64,000 nt of DNA from an uncultured Paracoccaceae bacterium (GCA_947495795.1 CANMAI010000006.1:231208-295207); one strand, 5' to 3'; counted from the stretch's first letter, positions 15,889 through 25,375 are shown. A program made the numbers and translations. The notes: generated by a model from the sequence alone, not told the origin.

Positions 15889-18800
15889 TTATTGGGGGAT
15901 TACCAGCAATGTATCGCGGTTGCGTTTGCGCAGGCGAATGGCGTCTGCCGAGATGGCGGTGACCTGGAAGCCGCGCAGGGTATCGCCGGGGCGCACCTTG
16001 ACGTAGCGGCCATTTGGCATCCGCACGAGGGCGTGGCGTTTGCTGGATGTGCCGAAGACGCCGATGAGCGCCATTTCCCGCGTGGGCAGCACGTTCTGGA
16101 TTGTTGCGGCGCGCGCGACGGAGGCGACTGTTGGAAGTTGCGGTGCTGCGCGGGCGACGTTGCGCGGCGCGGTGGATTGCGCAGGCGCCGGTGTTGCGCG
16201 CGCTGTGACGCGCGGTTTGACAACGCGGAGTCCTTTGGGCCGCTGGGGCGGGCGCGATGCCGCCGTAAGGGCTATATCGGAGGGACCGAGGGAAGCGAGG
16301 AGCGTTTCTTCCGCCTCTTTTGCGGCCTTCACCATGCTCTCAGGCCGCGCGCGCGGGGCGGAGACGCTGAGGGGGGCCACATCGGTGGGCGCGAGATCGC
16401 CCTCCTGCTGGGATTTGATCACGAGGGCCGCGATCTCTGCTTGCTGGGCGGTGGGTTCCAGTATGGTTACCAGCGCATCGCTGGGGCGCGCAGGCGGCAC
16501 GATGCTGGGCCTGCCATTGGTAACCCGCACTCTATTCGGTGTGATGCGGGAGAGGCCCGCCGTGCTGCCAAGCGCTTCTGCGGGCGCTTCATCCTGCGGT
16601 GCTGCAGCAACGGTCTCTTCGGGGGCATCAACGGTCGGAGTGGGCGTGTTTGCGGGCTGGAGTGCTGCGAGTGTCGTGCCGCCGGGTGTCGGCGCTGCAG
16701 GTTCCTCCGTCTCGGACTCCGGGCCGGTGGTGCGGGCGCTGAGCGCTTCTGCCACTGCGAGAGAGGCTTCAGAGCGCTCCGCTGGGGCATCTGAGGAGGG
16801 CTGCTGCGCGGTTTGAACCGCATCCGGTTCGCCGGTATCTGGAACCGCCGTATCTGTGGAAACGGCTTCTGTTTCGGGAGCGGTTGTGGCTGGCTCCGCC
16901 GGAAGGGCGGGTGTTTCTGATGCTGTGGCGACCGCCTCCTCCGCGTCGGTCGCGGTTGGCGGCTCTGCAGGAGATGTCAGGGCTGCAAGCTCCACCGGGC
17001 GATTTGGGGGCTCCACTGCTGGACTGCCCGCGATGATCCGCACCCGGTCTGCCGTTACGCGGCCTTCGGCGAAGCTGGAAGGATTGTCTGTAACTCCCGG
17101 CCCAAAGGCAGCCGGCGCGGGTGGTGTTGTCGTCTCTTCCAGACTACCGGGAAGAGCGGCGATGCTGCGCGGCTCCAGCGCGGAGGTGCTGAGATCGAGC
17201 GGGACTTGCGCGTTTGGTGTACCAAGCCGCGCAATAGAGACCAGTGTAGATGTAAGGCCCGGCGTGGCGGGGCTGGACAGCGCGCTGGGCTTGCCCGCAT
17301 CGAAGGGTGTGTTGAAGACGGGAAAGGCAAAGCGTTTCTCATAAGCGAGCGCTGTTTCATCCGCCGGAGCTTCCGGTCCACGCTCGGGCGCTCTGCTGGC
17401 TTCCGGAAGTGCTGCGACCAGCGAACCGAGTTCGCGGGGGGCGGTCGTCTCCACCTCCGCCTGTGCGGGGCCGATGGCGAGGGCTGCCAACTCCACAGGG
17501 CGGTTCGGCGGCTGCACGGTGGGCCTGCCGCCGATAATCCGCACGCGGCCCGGCGTGATGCGGCCCTCTGCAAAACCCGGAGGGTTTGCCGTAATTGCGG
17601 GTGCAAAGGCTGTGGTTGCGGGAGGCGGTGCTGTGGTGCCGAGATCACCCGGCCGCGCGGCTTCGCGCCCCAGCTCCAGATCCTTAACCCCAAGATCAAG
17701 CGTGCCCGTGGCATTGGGCGCATCCAGCCGCGCGAGGGCTATTTGTGCGGCGCTCAGCTCCGGGTTTTCGGGGCTGGTCAGGGAAAGAGGCGACGTTGTT
17801 TCGGCTGGCCGGTTGAAGACGGGGTAGACGAAACGCTGCTGGTAATAGAGCGCCGTCTTGTCTCCGGGGTTTACGGGGCTGGGCTCCTGAGCGTTGCGCG
17901 CCGCCGGAAGCGACAAGGCGAGCGATGCGAAGTTTATCTGTGGGCCGGTGTCGACATCCTCGCGGAGATCCAGGGCTGCAAGTGTTGTGCGGGTGGGTGC
18001 GGCTCCTTGCCCGAGCGGCAGAGCGATTGCACCGGGTATCGGCTGCGCCGTGCCAACGGGGCGGTTCGTGGAGAGCACAAGCTCTGTGCTGGCAGCGGCC
18101 ATGCGCAGAGCGGGATCGCGGCGGGCAAGGGCGGTGGGCTGTGCTGGTGCCTGCGGTACGGGAGCCGTGCTGGCGGTGGTGATATCCGACCGGCCGGGTG
18201 TCACTGCCGGAGGGGCGAGGCCGGCAATTGTGGTGGCAAGTGCACCCTCGAACCGCGCGAACTCTGTGGAGCTGTCTGTGCGGGGTAGAGCGCCAATTGC
18301 GAAAAGAGCGGCCTGATAAGGGGCGGATTGCGGGAAGGTTGTGGCTTCTCGCAGAGGCTCCTCTACAGTGGCGAAAGGTGTGCTGAGAAGGGCCGTGGCC
18401 TGTGGCTGGGGTGCGTCCGCCGAGGGCTCGATTAGCCGTGCCGTGCCGAGCGAAAGCCGTTCGGCCGGCGCGAGCGTGACGGCGCTGTGGATGCGTTCAG
18501 GCGTGGCCACGGATGGGCCGCCTTCCGAGCGGGCGAGCGGGTACATGGCCGACATGGTTTGCGCGGCTTCGCGGGGCAGGCCACGCGTATCACTCGGCCC
18601 GAAAAGCCCGGGCAGGGTGGTGACGCCAACGCCGACAAGGAGAAGGGCAGCAGCGCCCATGCCTGCCGGTACAACCCAGCCGTAGCCTGCTGGTGCGGGC
18701 TGATGAGGATCGTCGGATGGTTGGGGTGCGGGTTGAAATTGGGTGACTGCCGGCTGCGCCGCTTCGGGAAGAGGTGCGGGAGCCTGCATGACAGGTTCAG

Positions 18801-19323
18801 GAACCGGTGCGGCCGCTGGAAGGCCGAAATCCGGCATCTGACCGAAGCCCTCAGGTTCCTCCGCAGTGGTGTAGCTGGTGGCCTGAAAGCCGTGTGCCGC
18901 AAGAAAGCTCCCCGCCTCTTCCAGCACCGCCAGCGGCACGGCGGCGACGGGGATCAGCCCGTCTTCGCGGCTATGGGCGAAATCATAGGCGAGGGCATCG
19001 GGCGGTGTTGTCCCTGTCGCCTCGAATATTGGAAAGATGGCATCTTCCGGTGTGGCGGCAAGCGTGAGATCGACCGCCTCCACCTGCACTTCGGCGGTGG
19101 GAAGCCAGACTTCGACGGGGCTCATCTCCTCCGCAGGGCGGCCCGTGCGGGCGTGGAGGCGTGCAAGATTGCGGCTGAGGGTGCCGACCTGAAGCGGCAC
19201 GGTATCGAGGCAGCGCCACACGGCGCGATCGCGGCTGTCGAGCAGGCTGATACCATCACGCGAAAGATCAAGCGCATAAACGGGGTATGCCCCGCCGCTC
19301 TCTTCTTCCGGTTTCTCCGCCAT
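15889..19323 (-). CDS. Large Ala/Pro-rich envelope-spanning protein with internal repeats
   Basis: A 1144-residue protein that I cannot name. The first 160 residues are a folded cytoplasmic-looking domain (YPVYALDLSRDGISLLD). One membrane helix lies at about 215-240 (VPAGMGAAALLLVGVGVTTL). Then comes a long low-complexity region with two roughly 120-residue repeats (about 493-615 and 661-783; shared motifs RFxYPVFN, FAEGRxT, RVRIIxG and PPNRPVELAAL) and a short third copy near 926-950. The last 65 residues (VFGTSSKRHALVRMPNGRY then VKVRPGDTLRGFQV) resemble PilP/GspC-type periplasmic domains. The start is ATG 19323; a TTG lies one codon upstream. Single-gene unit. Confidence 0.78.
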   Translation of the reverse strand: MAEKPEEESGGAYPVYALDLSRDGISLLDSRDRAVWRCLDTVPLQVGTLSRNLARLHARTGRPAEEMSPVEVWLPTAEVQVEAVDLTLAATPEDAIFPIFEATGTTPPDALAYDFAHSREDGLIPVAAVPLAVLEEAGSFLAAHGFQATSYTTAEEPEGFGQMPDFGLPAAAPVPEPVMQAPAPLPEAAQPAVTQFQPAPQPSDDPHQPAPAGYGWVVPAGMGAAALLLVGVGVTTLPGLFGPSDTRGLPREAAQTMSAMYPLARSEGGPSVATPERIHSAVTLAPAERLSLGTARLIEPSADAPQPQATALLSTPFATVEEPLREATTFPQSAPYQAALFAIGALPRTDSSTEFARFEGALATTIAGLAPPAVTPGRSDITTASTAPVPQAPAQPTALARRDPALRMAAASTELVLSTNRPVGTAQPIPGAIALPLGQGAAPTRTTLAALDLREDVDTGPQINFASLALSLPAARNAQEPSPVNPGDKTALYYQQRFVYPVFNRPAETTSPLSLTSPENPELSAAQIALARLDAPNATGTLDLGVKDLELGREAARPGDLGTTAPPPATTAFAPAITANPPGFAEGRITPGRVRIIGGRPTVQPPNRPVELAALAIGPAQAEVETTAPRELGSLVAALPEASRAPERGPEAPADETALAYEKRFAFPVFNTPFDAGKPSALSSPATPGLTSTLVSIARLGTPNAQVPLDLSTSALEPRSIAALPGSLEETTTPPAPAAFGPGVTDNPSSFAEGRVTADRVRIIAGSPAVEPPNRPVELAALTSPAEPPTATDAEEAVATASETPALPAEPATTAPETEAVSTDTAVPDTGEPDAVQTAQQPSSDAPAERSEASLAVAEALSARTTGPESETEEPAAPTPGGTTLAALQPANTPTPTVDAPEETVAAAPQDEAPAEALGSTAGLSRITPNRVRVTNGRPSIVPPARPSDALVTILEPTAQQAEIAALVIKSQQEGDLAPTDVAPLSVSAPRARPESMVKAAKEAEETLLASLGPSDIALTAASRPPQRPKGLRVVKPRVTARATPAPAQSTAPRNVARAAPQLPTVASVARAATIQNVLPTREMALIGVFGTSSKRHALVRMPNGRYVKVRPGDTLRGFQVTAISADAIRLRKRNRDTLLVIPQ

Positions 19324-19533
19324 CAACGCTGCCTCGCGCCTTATTGTGTCGTTGGGTACTCAGCGACCCATATGTGGAGTATACAGTGTGGCGGGCGTGC
19401 GTGCTACAGGCAAATACGGCGAAAATTCGGCGGGGGCGGAGCAGGCTGATTTCCGCCTTCGCCCTGCTCTGGGCTTCGGCTTGAGGACGTGGCTCCGCTC
19501 TGCTTTTCTCGGCGGAGCCACTGTAGCGCGGCC

Positions 19534-19953
19534 TCAATTTTTCTGGGCCGGGTGAACGGAGTGCACTGCATAGCGGTGGAAGTCAGGGGCAGCGATAGAG
19601 AAGACCTTCGCCATGCTGGGCGCTCCGCCACTCTGGATGACGTTTACAGCAGCTTCGACGGAGGCCTCATCCGCCCATTGCGCGTAGACCACAACATGAT
19701 CGCTGTTGAGGCTGCGGTGGATCGTGGAGGAGATAAAGCCGGGTTGGGCGCTCATCTCATCGTTCATACCTGCCTGCAGAAGACGAATGGTCTCGGCCTG
19801 TTTGCCGGGTTCGGGTGTCAGAACATTGACCATCGTGAGAATGCTGTCGGACGCATTTATGGTTGCGGTTTCAAAGCCTTGCGCAAGAGCAGAAAGTGCC
19901 AGGCTGCCGGAGATGAGAGCGCCGAGAGCGGCTGTGCGGAATATCGGTTTCAT
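19534..19953 (-). CDS. Exported antibiotic-biosynthesis-monooxygenase (ABM) domain protein
   Basis: A 139-residue protein with a clear signal peptide (MKPIFRTAALGALISGSLAL, cleavage probably after ALA near residue 24). A single ABM ferredoxin-like domain follows: MVNVLTPEPGKQAETIRLL, ISSTIHRSLNSDHVVVYAQW. Such domains act as small oxygenases or binding proteins; export to the periplasm is less usual. It is divergent from the TetR gene 20031-20612, which probably represses it through sites in the 77-base gap. Confidence 0.78.
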   Translation of the reverse strand: MKPIFRTAALGALISGSLALSALAQGFETATINASDSILTMVNVLTPEPGKQAETIRLLQAGMNDEMSAQPGFISSTIHRSLNSDHVVVYAQWADEASVEAAVNVIQSGGAPSMAKVFSIAAPDFHRYAVHSVHPAQKN

Positions 19954-19981
19954 AATGTGGTTCCTTTCGTGATTGATTTTA

Positions 19982-20040
19982 TAGTGATCGTTATTTATTG
20001 TAGCAAAGCGTACCAGTCAAGGAAAAAATAGTGATCACTA
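19982..20040. promoter_or_regulatory. Two candidate TetR half-operator sites
   Basis: TAGTGATCACTA (20029-20040) is a perfect palindrome that includes the GTG start of the TetR gene. A related word TAGTGATCGTTA (19982-19993) lies at the promoter side of the ABM gene; the first eight bases are identical. The spacing between them is about 47 bases. Binding by the TetR protein is inferred from position. Confidence 0.5.
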
Positions 20041-20612
20041 CAAAAATAACCAAACCGCGGGGACGGCCTGCCAAGCTCGATCGGGAAAAGGCAGCGGAAG
20101 CGGCTATGCGTCTCTTCTGGCAAAAGGGGTATGACAGTGTCGGGGTGGCCGAACTCAGCGAAGTGATCGGTGTGAAGCCTCCGAGCCTTTACGCGGCCTT
20201 TGGGAACAAGGTAGGCCTCTTGCGGGAGGCGGCGGCGCTTTATGCGCGGCGTGACGGCCGCTTTGTGGCGGATGTCGCGCCTTTGGCGGCAAGCGCTGAT
20301 GTCCTTCTTTCGGGTGTCCTGAAAGCGGCGGCGGAGGCCTACACCATTGATCCTGAGACGCGGGGATGCCTCATTCTTGATGGCACGAGAAACAGTGCAG
20401 ACGTGGAGGCGCGGACAGAGATGTGGCGCCTTCGCCAATCCACGCGGGATTACCTTGCGGCCGAGTTTGCACGGGTGGATGCAGATGCACCGGAGGCGCT
20501 GGCCGAGTACACGCTTGTTTGTATGACCGGGCTATCGGGGTCGGCGCGGGACGGTGTGGACCGGGAGACCCTCCTCTCCTGCGCTGCCCTGATGGCGGCA
20601 GGGCGTGCCTGA
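20031..20612 (+). CDS. TetR family transcriptional regulator
   Basis: A 193-residue repressor. The N-terminal helix-turn-helix domain is GRPAKLDREKAAEAAMRLFW followed by KGYDSVGVAELSEVIGVKPP and SLYAAFGNK, the AcrR-like pattern. The start is GTG 20031, supported by AAGGAAAA six bases upstream. The ligand-binding half is unassigned. The gene is divergent from the ABM gene and 78 bases ahead of an MFS exporter on the same strand, so it could control both. Confidence 0.88.
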   Translation: MITTKITKPRGRPAKLDREKAAEAAMRLFWQKGYDSVGVAELSEVIGVKPPSLYAAFGNKVGLLREAAALYARRDGRFVADVAPLAASADVLLSGVLKAAAEAYTIDPETRGCLILDGTRNSADVEARTEMWRLRQSTRDYLAAEFARVDADAPEALAEYTLVCMTGLSGSARDGVDRETLLSCAALMAAGRA

Positions 20613-20690
20613 TCGCTGAGGGGGGAGGTGCCTCTTTTGGGGATGGATTGAACGAAAGCTCTTTTCCCGCCTTTTCATTGCGAAGACAAA

Positions 20691-22001
20691 ATGGCACCTG
20701 AGAGCAGCTTATTGATGCTGCGCCATTTCCAAGGGAGAGCCGCTTTGCCGCGATCTGTGTTTTTTCGGTTTGTCACGGCCAGCGGCATGACAAACCTTGC
20801 AGACGGCGTAGCGACTGTAGCCTGGGCGTGGCTGGCCTCCCTTCTGACGCGGGACCCGCTGCTGATCTCTATGGTGCCGGTTGCGTTGCGCCTGCCCTGG
20901 TTTCTCTTTGCGCTGCCTGCGGGGCTCGTGGCGGACAGGATGGACAGGCGCATGCTGATCCTCGCAATGGACGGCATACGCACGCTGGCGTTCGCAGCCG
21001 CGGCGCTGATTATCTGGGCGGCCCTTCCTTTGGCACCGCCGCCCGAAAGCGGCGTTTCGCAGCCCGTGCTTTATTGGGGGATTATGCTGGCGGCGCTATC
21101 CGTTGGCATCGCGGAGGTGTTTCGTGACAATGCGGCGCAGACGATGCTGCCCTCCATCGTGCCGCATGCGGAGCTGGAGCGGGCAAATGGCAGGCTCTGG
21201 AGCGTTGAGCTGGTGGGCAATGCGCTGGTGGGGCCGGCACTCGGCGCGTTTTTGCTGACGGTAGCACTGCCGCTGCCCTTCGCGGCCAACGCGCTTGCCT
21301 ATCTTGGCGCGGTCTGGCTGATCCTGCGCATCGCGGGGCGGTTTCGGCCCGAAGCACACGCGGAGCGGAACTGGCGGCGGGAACTGGGAGAGGGATTTGC
21401 CTTTCTGCGGGATGCACCGCTTCTGCGGCTGCTGGCGTGGCTGACCGGGTTCTGGAACCTCTTTTTCCAGATGATGCTGATCGGGCTGGTGCTGCATGTT
21501 CAGGAGAACCTCGGAATGAGTGCGGCGGCTTATGGGTTGGTGCTGGCGGGCGGCGCGGTTGGCGGCATTCTGGGCGGATATCTCGGCGACGGGATCGTGC
21601 GCCGCCTTGGCCCGGGGCGCACCGCGCAATGGATGTTGGCATCCTCTGCTCCCGTTTTCCTTGCCATCGCGCTGGCACCCGGACCGCTGACGCTGTGCCT
21701 TGCCCTGGCGGTTTTCGAGTTTACCGGGATCGTTTGGAACACTGTCTCTGTCTCGTATCGTCAGCGCACCATTCCGGACAACCTGCTTGGCCGGGTAAAC
21801 AGCCTCTACCGGCTGCTGGCTTGGGGAATGATGCCCGTTGGATTGTTGCTGTCTGGCCTTGTCGTGCGCGGTGCCGAGGGAGTGCTTACGCGGGATCTGG
21901 CGCTTCTTATGCCCTTTATCGTCGCTGCTTTCGGAGCCGCTCTGCTGACGCTATTTGGGTGGCGGGCGCTGGGCGCAGGATTTGGTGCGCGCCATAGCTG
22001 A
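20691..22001 (+). CDS. MFS exporter, EntS-like
   Basis: A 436-residue major facilitator protein with 12 predicted helices. The conserved loop 2-3 motif appears as GLVADRMDRRMLILAMDGIR, and RDNAAQTMLPSIVP with LERANGRLWSVELVGN is typical of the MFS_3 group that includes the enterobactin exporter EntS. Substrate unknown. An alternative start is ATG 20715. It follows the TetR gene and may belong to its regulon. Confidence 0.85.
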   Translation: MAPESSLLMLRHFQGRAALPRSVFFRFVTASGMTNLADGVATVAWAWLASLLTRDPLLISMVPVALRLPWFLFALPAGLVADRMDRRMLILAMDGIRTLAFAAAALIIWAALPLAPPPESGVSQPVLYWGIMLAALSVGIAEVFRDNAAQTMLPSIVPHAELERANGRLWSVELVGNALVGPALGAFLLTVALPLPFAANALAYLGAVWLILRIAGRFRPEAHAERNWRRELGEGFAFLRDAPLLRLLAWLTGFWNLFFQMMLIGLVLHVQENLGMSAAAYGLVLAGGAVGGILGGYLGDGIVRRLGPGRTAQWMLASSAPVFLAIALAPGPLTLCLALAVFEFTGIVWNTVSVSYRQRTIPDNLLGRVNSLYRLLAWGMMPVGLLLSGLVVRGAEGVLTRDLALLMPFIVAAFGAALLTLFGWRALGAGFGARHS

Positions 22002-22153
22002 CATCTCAATTATATGGATTCATGCGACAAAAGGGTGATGCGTAAAATTTTTAGATGATTTTCCAATCTTGTCTCACTTGTATAGTTTCCGTCCGCGTCA
22101 ATTTACGGTATAGCCCACGGGAAGCACTTGGCGGCAGGTGTCGGGGAGACGTT

Positions 22154-22930
22154 TTGTTCAGAGCAATCTTCACAGATAAGGTGACTATACTGCTCATTAT
22201 TTTGGGCGTGTTTGCCTATTTTGTGTTTGCCGAAGTGGAGTTTTTCGAAGCTGTCTACCGGTTCAGCCGCAGCCATGAGAGCTGGGAACTGGATGAGTTG
22301 ATCGCGCTTTACTTTGTGGCATCGCTTGCTTTCCCGGTGCTTTTGGTGCGCTGGAACATATCTTTGAGGCGCGCAAACGAAAAAATCCGCCTTTCGGAAG
22401 CCAAGGCACAGTATCTGGCGCGGCACGATCCTCTGACGGGGCTTGGCAACCGCAGGTTTTTCTACGAGTTGTTGGATGGGCTGGCTGCGGAGTGTGAGAC
22501 GGATCCGACGGGGCGTGCTCTCAAGCTGATCATCATTGATCTTGATGATTTCAAGCCGATCAACGACCGATGGGGGCATAAGATCGGCGACGATGTGCTT
22601 GTGCAGGTTGCAGATCGACTGAAAGAGACGTTTGCGGACGCTCGGGGCGTGGTGCGCCTTGGTGGTGATGAATTCGCGGTGGCTTTCTGTGGGGAGAAAC
22701 TGACCGTTGAGGAGGCCGCAGAAAGGGCAATCGCCGCTATGGAAGATGCGTTTTGCGGAGAGGGCTGGCGGGCCGAGATTTCCTGTAGCATCGGAATCGC
22801 GCATTGGGGCGAGGGTAAGGCCACAACCGATCTGCTGCACGATGCCGATCAGGCAATGTATGCGGCCAAGCGCAGAGGTGGCAGATGTTTTGCCGGGGCT
22901 GATCCTGCAGCGCTGGTTGCCCCGGCCTGA
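22154..22930 (+). CDS. Membrane diguanylate cyclase (GGDEF)
   Basis: A 258-residue protein making cyclic di-GMP from two GTP. Two membrane helices lie near the N-terminus (VTILLIILGVFAYFVFAEVE and ELIALYFVASLAFPVLLVRW), followed by the GGDEF domain with HDPLTGLGNRRFF, DLDDFKPINDRWGHKIGD and an intact RLGGDEFAVAF at about residues 168-178. The inhibitory I-site is absent: the position of RxxD holds ADAR, so product inhibition by that route is not expected. TTG 22154 is preferred because GGGGAG lies five bases upstream; ATG 22055 would add 33 residues without a ribosome site. Confidence 0.86.
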   Translation: MFRAIFTDKVTILLIILGVFAYFVFAEVEFFEAVYRFSRSHESWELDELIALYFVASLAFPVLLVRWNISLRRANEKIRLSEAKAQYLARHDPLTGLGNRRFFYELLDGLAAECETDPTGRALKLIIIDLDDFKPINDRWGHKIGDDVLVQVADRLKETFADARGVVRLGGDEFAVAFCGEKLTVEEAAERAIAAMEDAFCGEGWRAEISCSIGIAHWGEGKATTDLLHDADQAMYAAKRRGGRCFAGADPAALVAPA

Positions 22931-22971
22931 GCGATAGGCGCGGGGTGAACCCGCACCCCATTGTTTTGATA

Positions 22972-24264
22972 TCAGGCGGTTGCCTTGGCGAGCGCCTGAT
23001 CGAGATCCGCGATCAGATCGTCTGCATCCTCAACACCGATGGAGAGGCGCACGACATTGGGTGCTGCTCCCGCCGCCTCCTGCTGGGCGGCTGTAAGCTG
23101 GCGGTGCGTGGTGCTGGCGGAGTGGATGATGAGGCTGCGCGTATCGCCGAGATTGGCGACGTGGGAGAAGAGCTGGAGATTGTCTACCAGCTTCACGCAA
23201 GCGTCATAGCCGCCCTTCACCGCAAAGGTGAAAAGGGCACCTGCGCCCTTGGGGCAGATCTTGGCGACCCGCTCGTAATAGGGGCTGCTTTCCAGCCCTG
23301 CATAGGTGACGAAATCGATGCGAGGATCGTTTTCCAGCCATTTTGCCAGCTTTTGCGCGTTCTCGACATGCTTCTCCATCCGCAGGCTGAGCGTCTCAAT
23401 GCCCATCAGGGTGTAGTGTGCGCCTTGCGGGTTCATCGTCATCCCGAGATCGCGGAGGCCGATGGCGATGGAGTGGAAGGTGAAGGCCATGCCGCCGAGA
23501 GCCTCATAGAAGTTGAGGCCGTGATAAGCGGGCTCAGGTGCTGCGAGGCTCGGGAACTTGCCGGAGGCGGCCCAGTTGAACTTGCCGCTATCCACCACGC
23601 AGCCGCCTGTAACCGTGCCGTTGCCGGTGAGGTATTTGGTGGTGGAGTGCACTACGAGTGTCGCGCCGTGTTCGATCGGGCGGCAAAGGTAGGGTGTAGC
23701 AGATGTGTTATCCACGATCAGCGGCAGGCCCGCCTTGTCCGATACGGCAGAGATCGCATCGAGATCGGTGATATAGCCGCCGGGATTGGCGATGCTTTCG
23801 CAGAAAACGGCGCGTGTGTTCTCGTCAATCGCGGCAGCCACGGCATCGAGATCGTCGAAATCGACGAAAGTGCAGGACCAGCCGAATTTGCGGATGGTGT
23901 TGGAAAACTGCTGAACCGTGCCGCCATAGAGGCGGGTGGAGGCGACGATATTGCAGCCCGGTTCCATCAACGGGAAGAGCGCCATGATCTGGGCTGCGTG
24001 GCCGGACGAGCAGCAGACAGCGCCAACGCCGCCTTCGAGCACCGCGATCCGCTCTGCCAGTGCGCCGACAGTAGGGTTGGTGAGGCGGGAATAGATGTAG
24101 CCTACTTCCTGAAGGTTGAAGAGCTTGGCCGCGTGATCGGCATCGCGAAACACATAAGCCGTTGTCTGATAAATCGGGATCTGGCGCGCGCCGGTAGCGG
24201 GGTCTGGCTTAGCGCCCGCGTGGATCTGGAGTGTATCGAACCCGTATTTCGGTGTGTCTGTCAT
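22972..24264 (-). CDS. metY: O-acetylhomoserine sulfhydrylase-type PLP enzyme
   Basis: A 430-residue cytosolic enzyme of the Cys/Met metabolism PLP family. It would make homocysteine from O-acetylhomoserine and sulfide. MTDTPKYGFDTLQIHAG at the start, YSRLTNPTVGALAERIAVLE, CCSSGHAAQIMA and the PLP lysine in VHSTTKYLTGNG are as in MetY. ATG 24264 is chosen because the homology begins there; the longer frame adds 30 unrelated residues. A short hairpin (24310-24324, CCCGAA/TTCGGG) lies in the leader; I found no SAM-riboswitch consensus. Confidence 0.9.
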   Translation of the reverse strand: MTDTPKYGFDTLQIHAGAKPDPATGARQIPIYQTTAYVFRDADHAAKLFNLQEVGYIYSRLTNPTVGALAERIAVLEGGVGAVCCSSGHAAQIMALFPLMEPGCNIVASTRLYGGTVQQFSNTIRKFGWSCTFVDFDDLDAVAAAIDENTRAVFCESIANPGGYITDLDAISAVSDKAGLPLIVDNTSATPYLCRPIEHGATLVVHSTTKYLTGNGTVTGGCVVDSGKFNWAASGKFPSLAAPEPAYHGLNFYEALGGMAFTFHSIAIGLRDLGMTMNPQGAHYTLMGIETLSLRMEKHVENAQKLAKWLENDPRIDFVTYAGLESSPYYERVAKICPKGAGALFTFAVKGGYDACVKLVDNLQLFSHVANLGDTRSLIIHSASTTHRQLTAAQQEAAGAAPNVVRLSIGVEDADDLIADLDQALAKATA

Positions 24265-24449
24265 GGAAGCATCCCCCGTTCTCACTGGTAAAGGCGGCCT
24301 TGAAAGCGGCCCGAATTTTTCGGGCACGCTAAGGGAGGCTGTGGGGGAAGACAACTGCCGAGGAATTTGGGCGCAAATTAGGGACAGCTTTCCCGCAAGT
24401 GCTTTGGTGACACTACACTATTCTGAATGAAGGAGGTTCTGCAGAACAA

Positions 24450-24908
24450 TCAGAGCCTTTGAAGCTCCGGCCAGTTCCTGTCTCCCTGCCTGATATTGTT
24501 GCGAATATCGGCAGCCCAGCGGTTTTGCGCCTCGATCGAATAGTGGACGTAAAGCTTGCCGTTGACCATCACCCAGACAGTGGGATCGCTGATGCGCTTG
24601 AAGCCGCGCGCTACGCCTTCGGCGCAGAAGCCGCCATATTGCGGCATGTAGGCCTCGGGATCCTCCTGGAAGGCCTTGGCCGTTTCCTCGAACTCGAACT
24701 CCCAGATGGCATCAGCATGTTCCACGCTGTTGGCCGGGCTACCAAGGATCGCCTGCTCCTCCTTGAAATAGGCAACGGGATCGTAACCACGCAGGGCACG
24801 GCCCTGACCATCAAGATAGATTGGTTCTGCCCGGGCTGGGGTGAGAGGTGATAGTGCGAAAGTGCTGGCCAGCAGCGCGAGGCTGTGGCGACGGGTGATA
24901 AGGGTCAT
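24450..24908 (-). CDS. Exported YHS domain protein
   Basis: A 152-residue protein. The N-terminal export signal MTLITRRHSLALLASTFALS carries a twin arginine (RRHSLAL), so Tat export is possible. The YHS-like domain shows GYDPVAYFKEEQAILGS, FEFEETAKAFQEDPEAYMPQ and YGGFCAEGVARG. YHS domains are linked to metal binding; a single Cys remains here. The C-terminal NGKLYVHYS and NRWAADIRNNIRQGDRNWPE are standard in this exported group. Single gene. Confidence 0.82.
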   Translation of the reverse strand: MTLITRRHSLALLASTFALSPLTPARAEPIYLDGQGRALRGYDPVAYFKEEQAILGSPANSVEHADAIWEFEFEETAKAFQEDPEAYMPQYGGFCAEGVARGFKRISDPTVWVMVNGKLYVHYSIEAQNRWAADIRNNIRQGDRNWPELQRL

Positions 24909-25008
24909 GGTTTTTGCGACCTGTTTTTGCTGCTCTGAAGCAAGCTTACAGTGAAAGCCGGGAAATCTGAATCAGTTTTTTGTCATCGAGGTGCGGCTTT
25001 GTCTGGGA

Positions 25009-25320
25009 TCAATCGAAAATGTCTTCGATCTCGTCCCAGATTTCACTGATCACGTAGCCCCAACTACGCCGCTTGCGGGATTTGCTGTACTTCTTTGGTC
25101 TTTGCGCGTGATAGCCGCGACGCTGGGAGGCTTGCGGATCGTAATGCGGGCGGCTTTGGCGCGGGCCGGGCTGGGCTGCCTGTGTCTTGATGGGCTTCAT
25201 GGTGTGAAGAGCGGCCCCGCAGCTCGCGCAGGAAAGTTCGTGCCGGTTTTTTCCGTTGAGGCGGAGAACGGCACGGGTGCCGCAATAACAGCATGTTGCG
25301 ATCTTGGTGAGGTCTGGCAT
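25009..25320 (-). CDS. Small zinc-ribbon protein
   Basis: A 103-residue protein with two CxxC pairs near the N-terminus (CCYCGT and CASCGA), consistent with a zinc ribbon. A basic, Gln/Arg/Lys-rich middle follows (QSRPHYDPQASQRRGYHAQR), and the end is acidic (ISEIWDEIEDIFD). Function unknown. It lies downstream of rlmB on the same strand, separated from it by the copy-4 G4-loop hairpin. Confidence 0.72.
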   Translation of the reverse strand: MPDLTKIATCCYCGTRAVLRLNGKNRHELSCASCGAALHTMKPIKTQAAQPGPRQSRPHYDPQASQRRGYHAQRPKKYSKSRKRRSWGYVISEIWDEIEDIFD

Positions 25321-25375
25321 GAAGGCTCCTGCTAACAGCTTGCCTTTTATCTATGTGTTTCGAAGGCCGTTGACG

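Noticed and set aside
24265..24420. Possible SAM-II or SAM/SAH riboswitch before metY
   Set aside because: Only a short CCCGAA/TTCGGG hairpin is present; the conserved SAM-II and SAM/SAH core motifs were not found.
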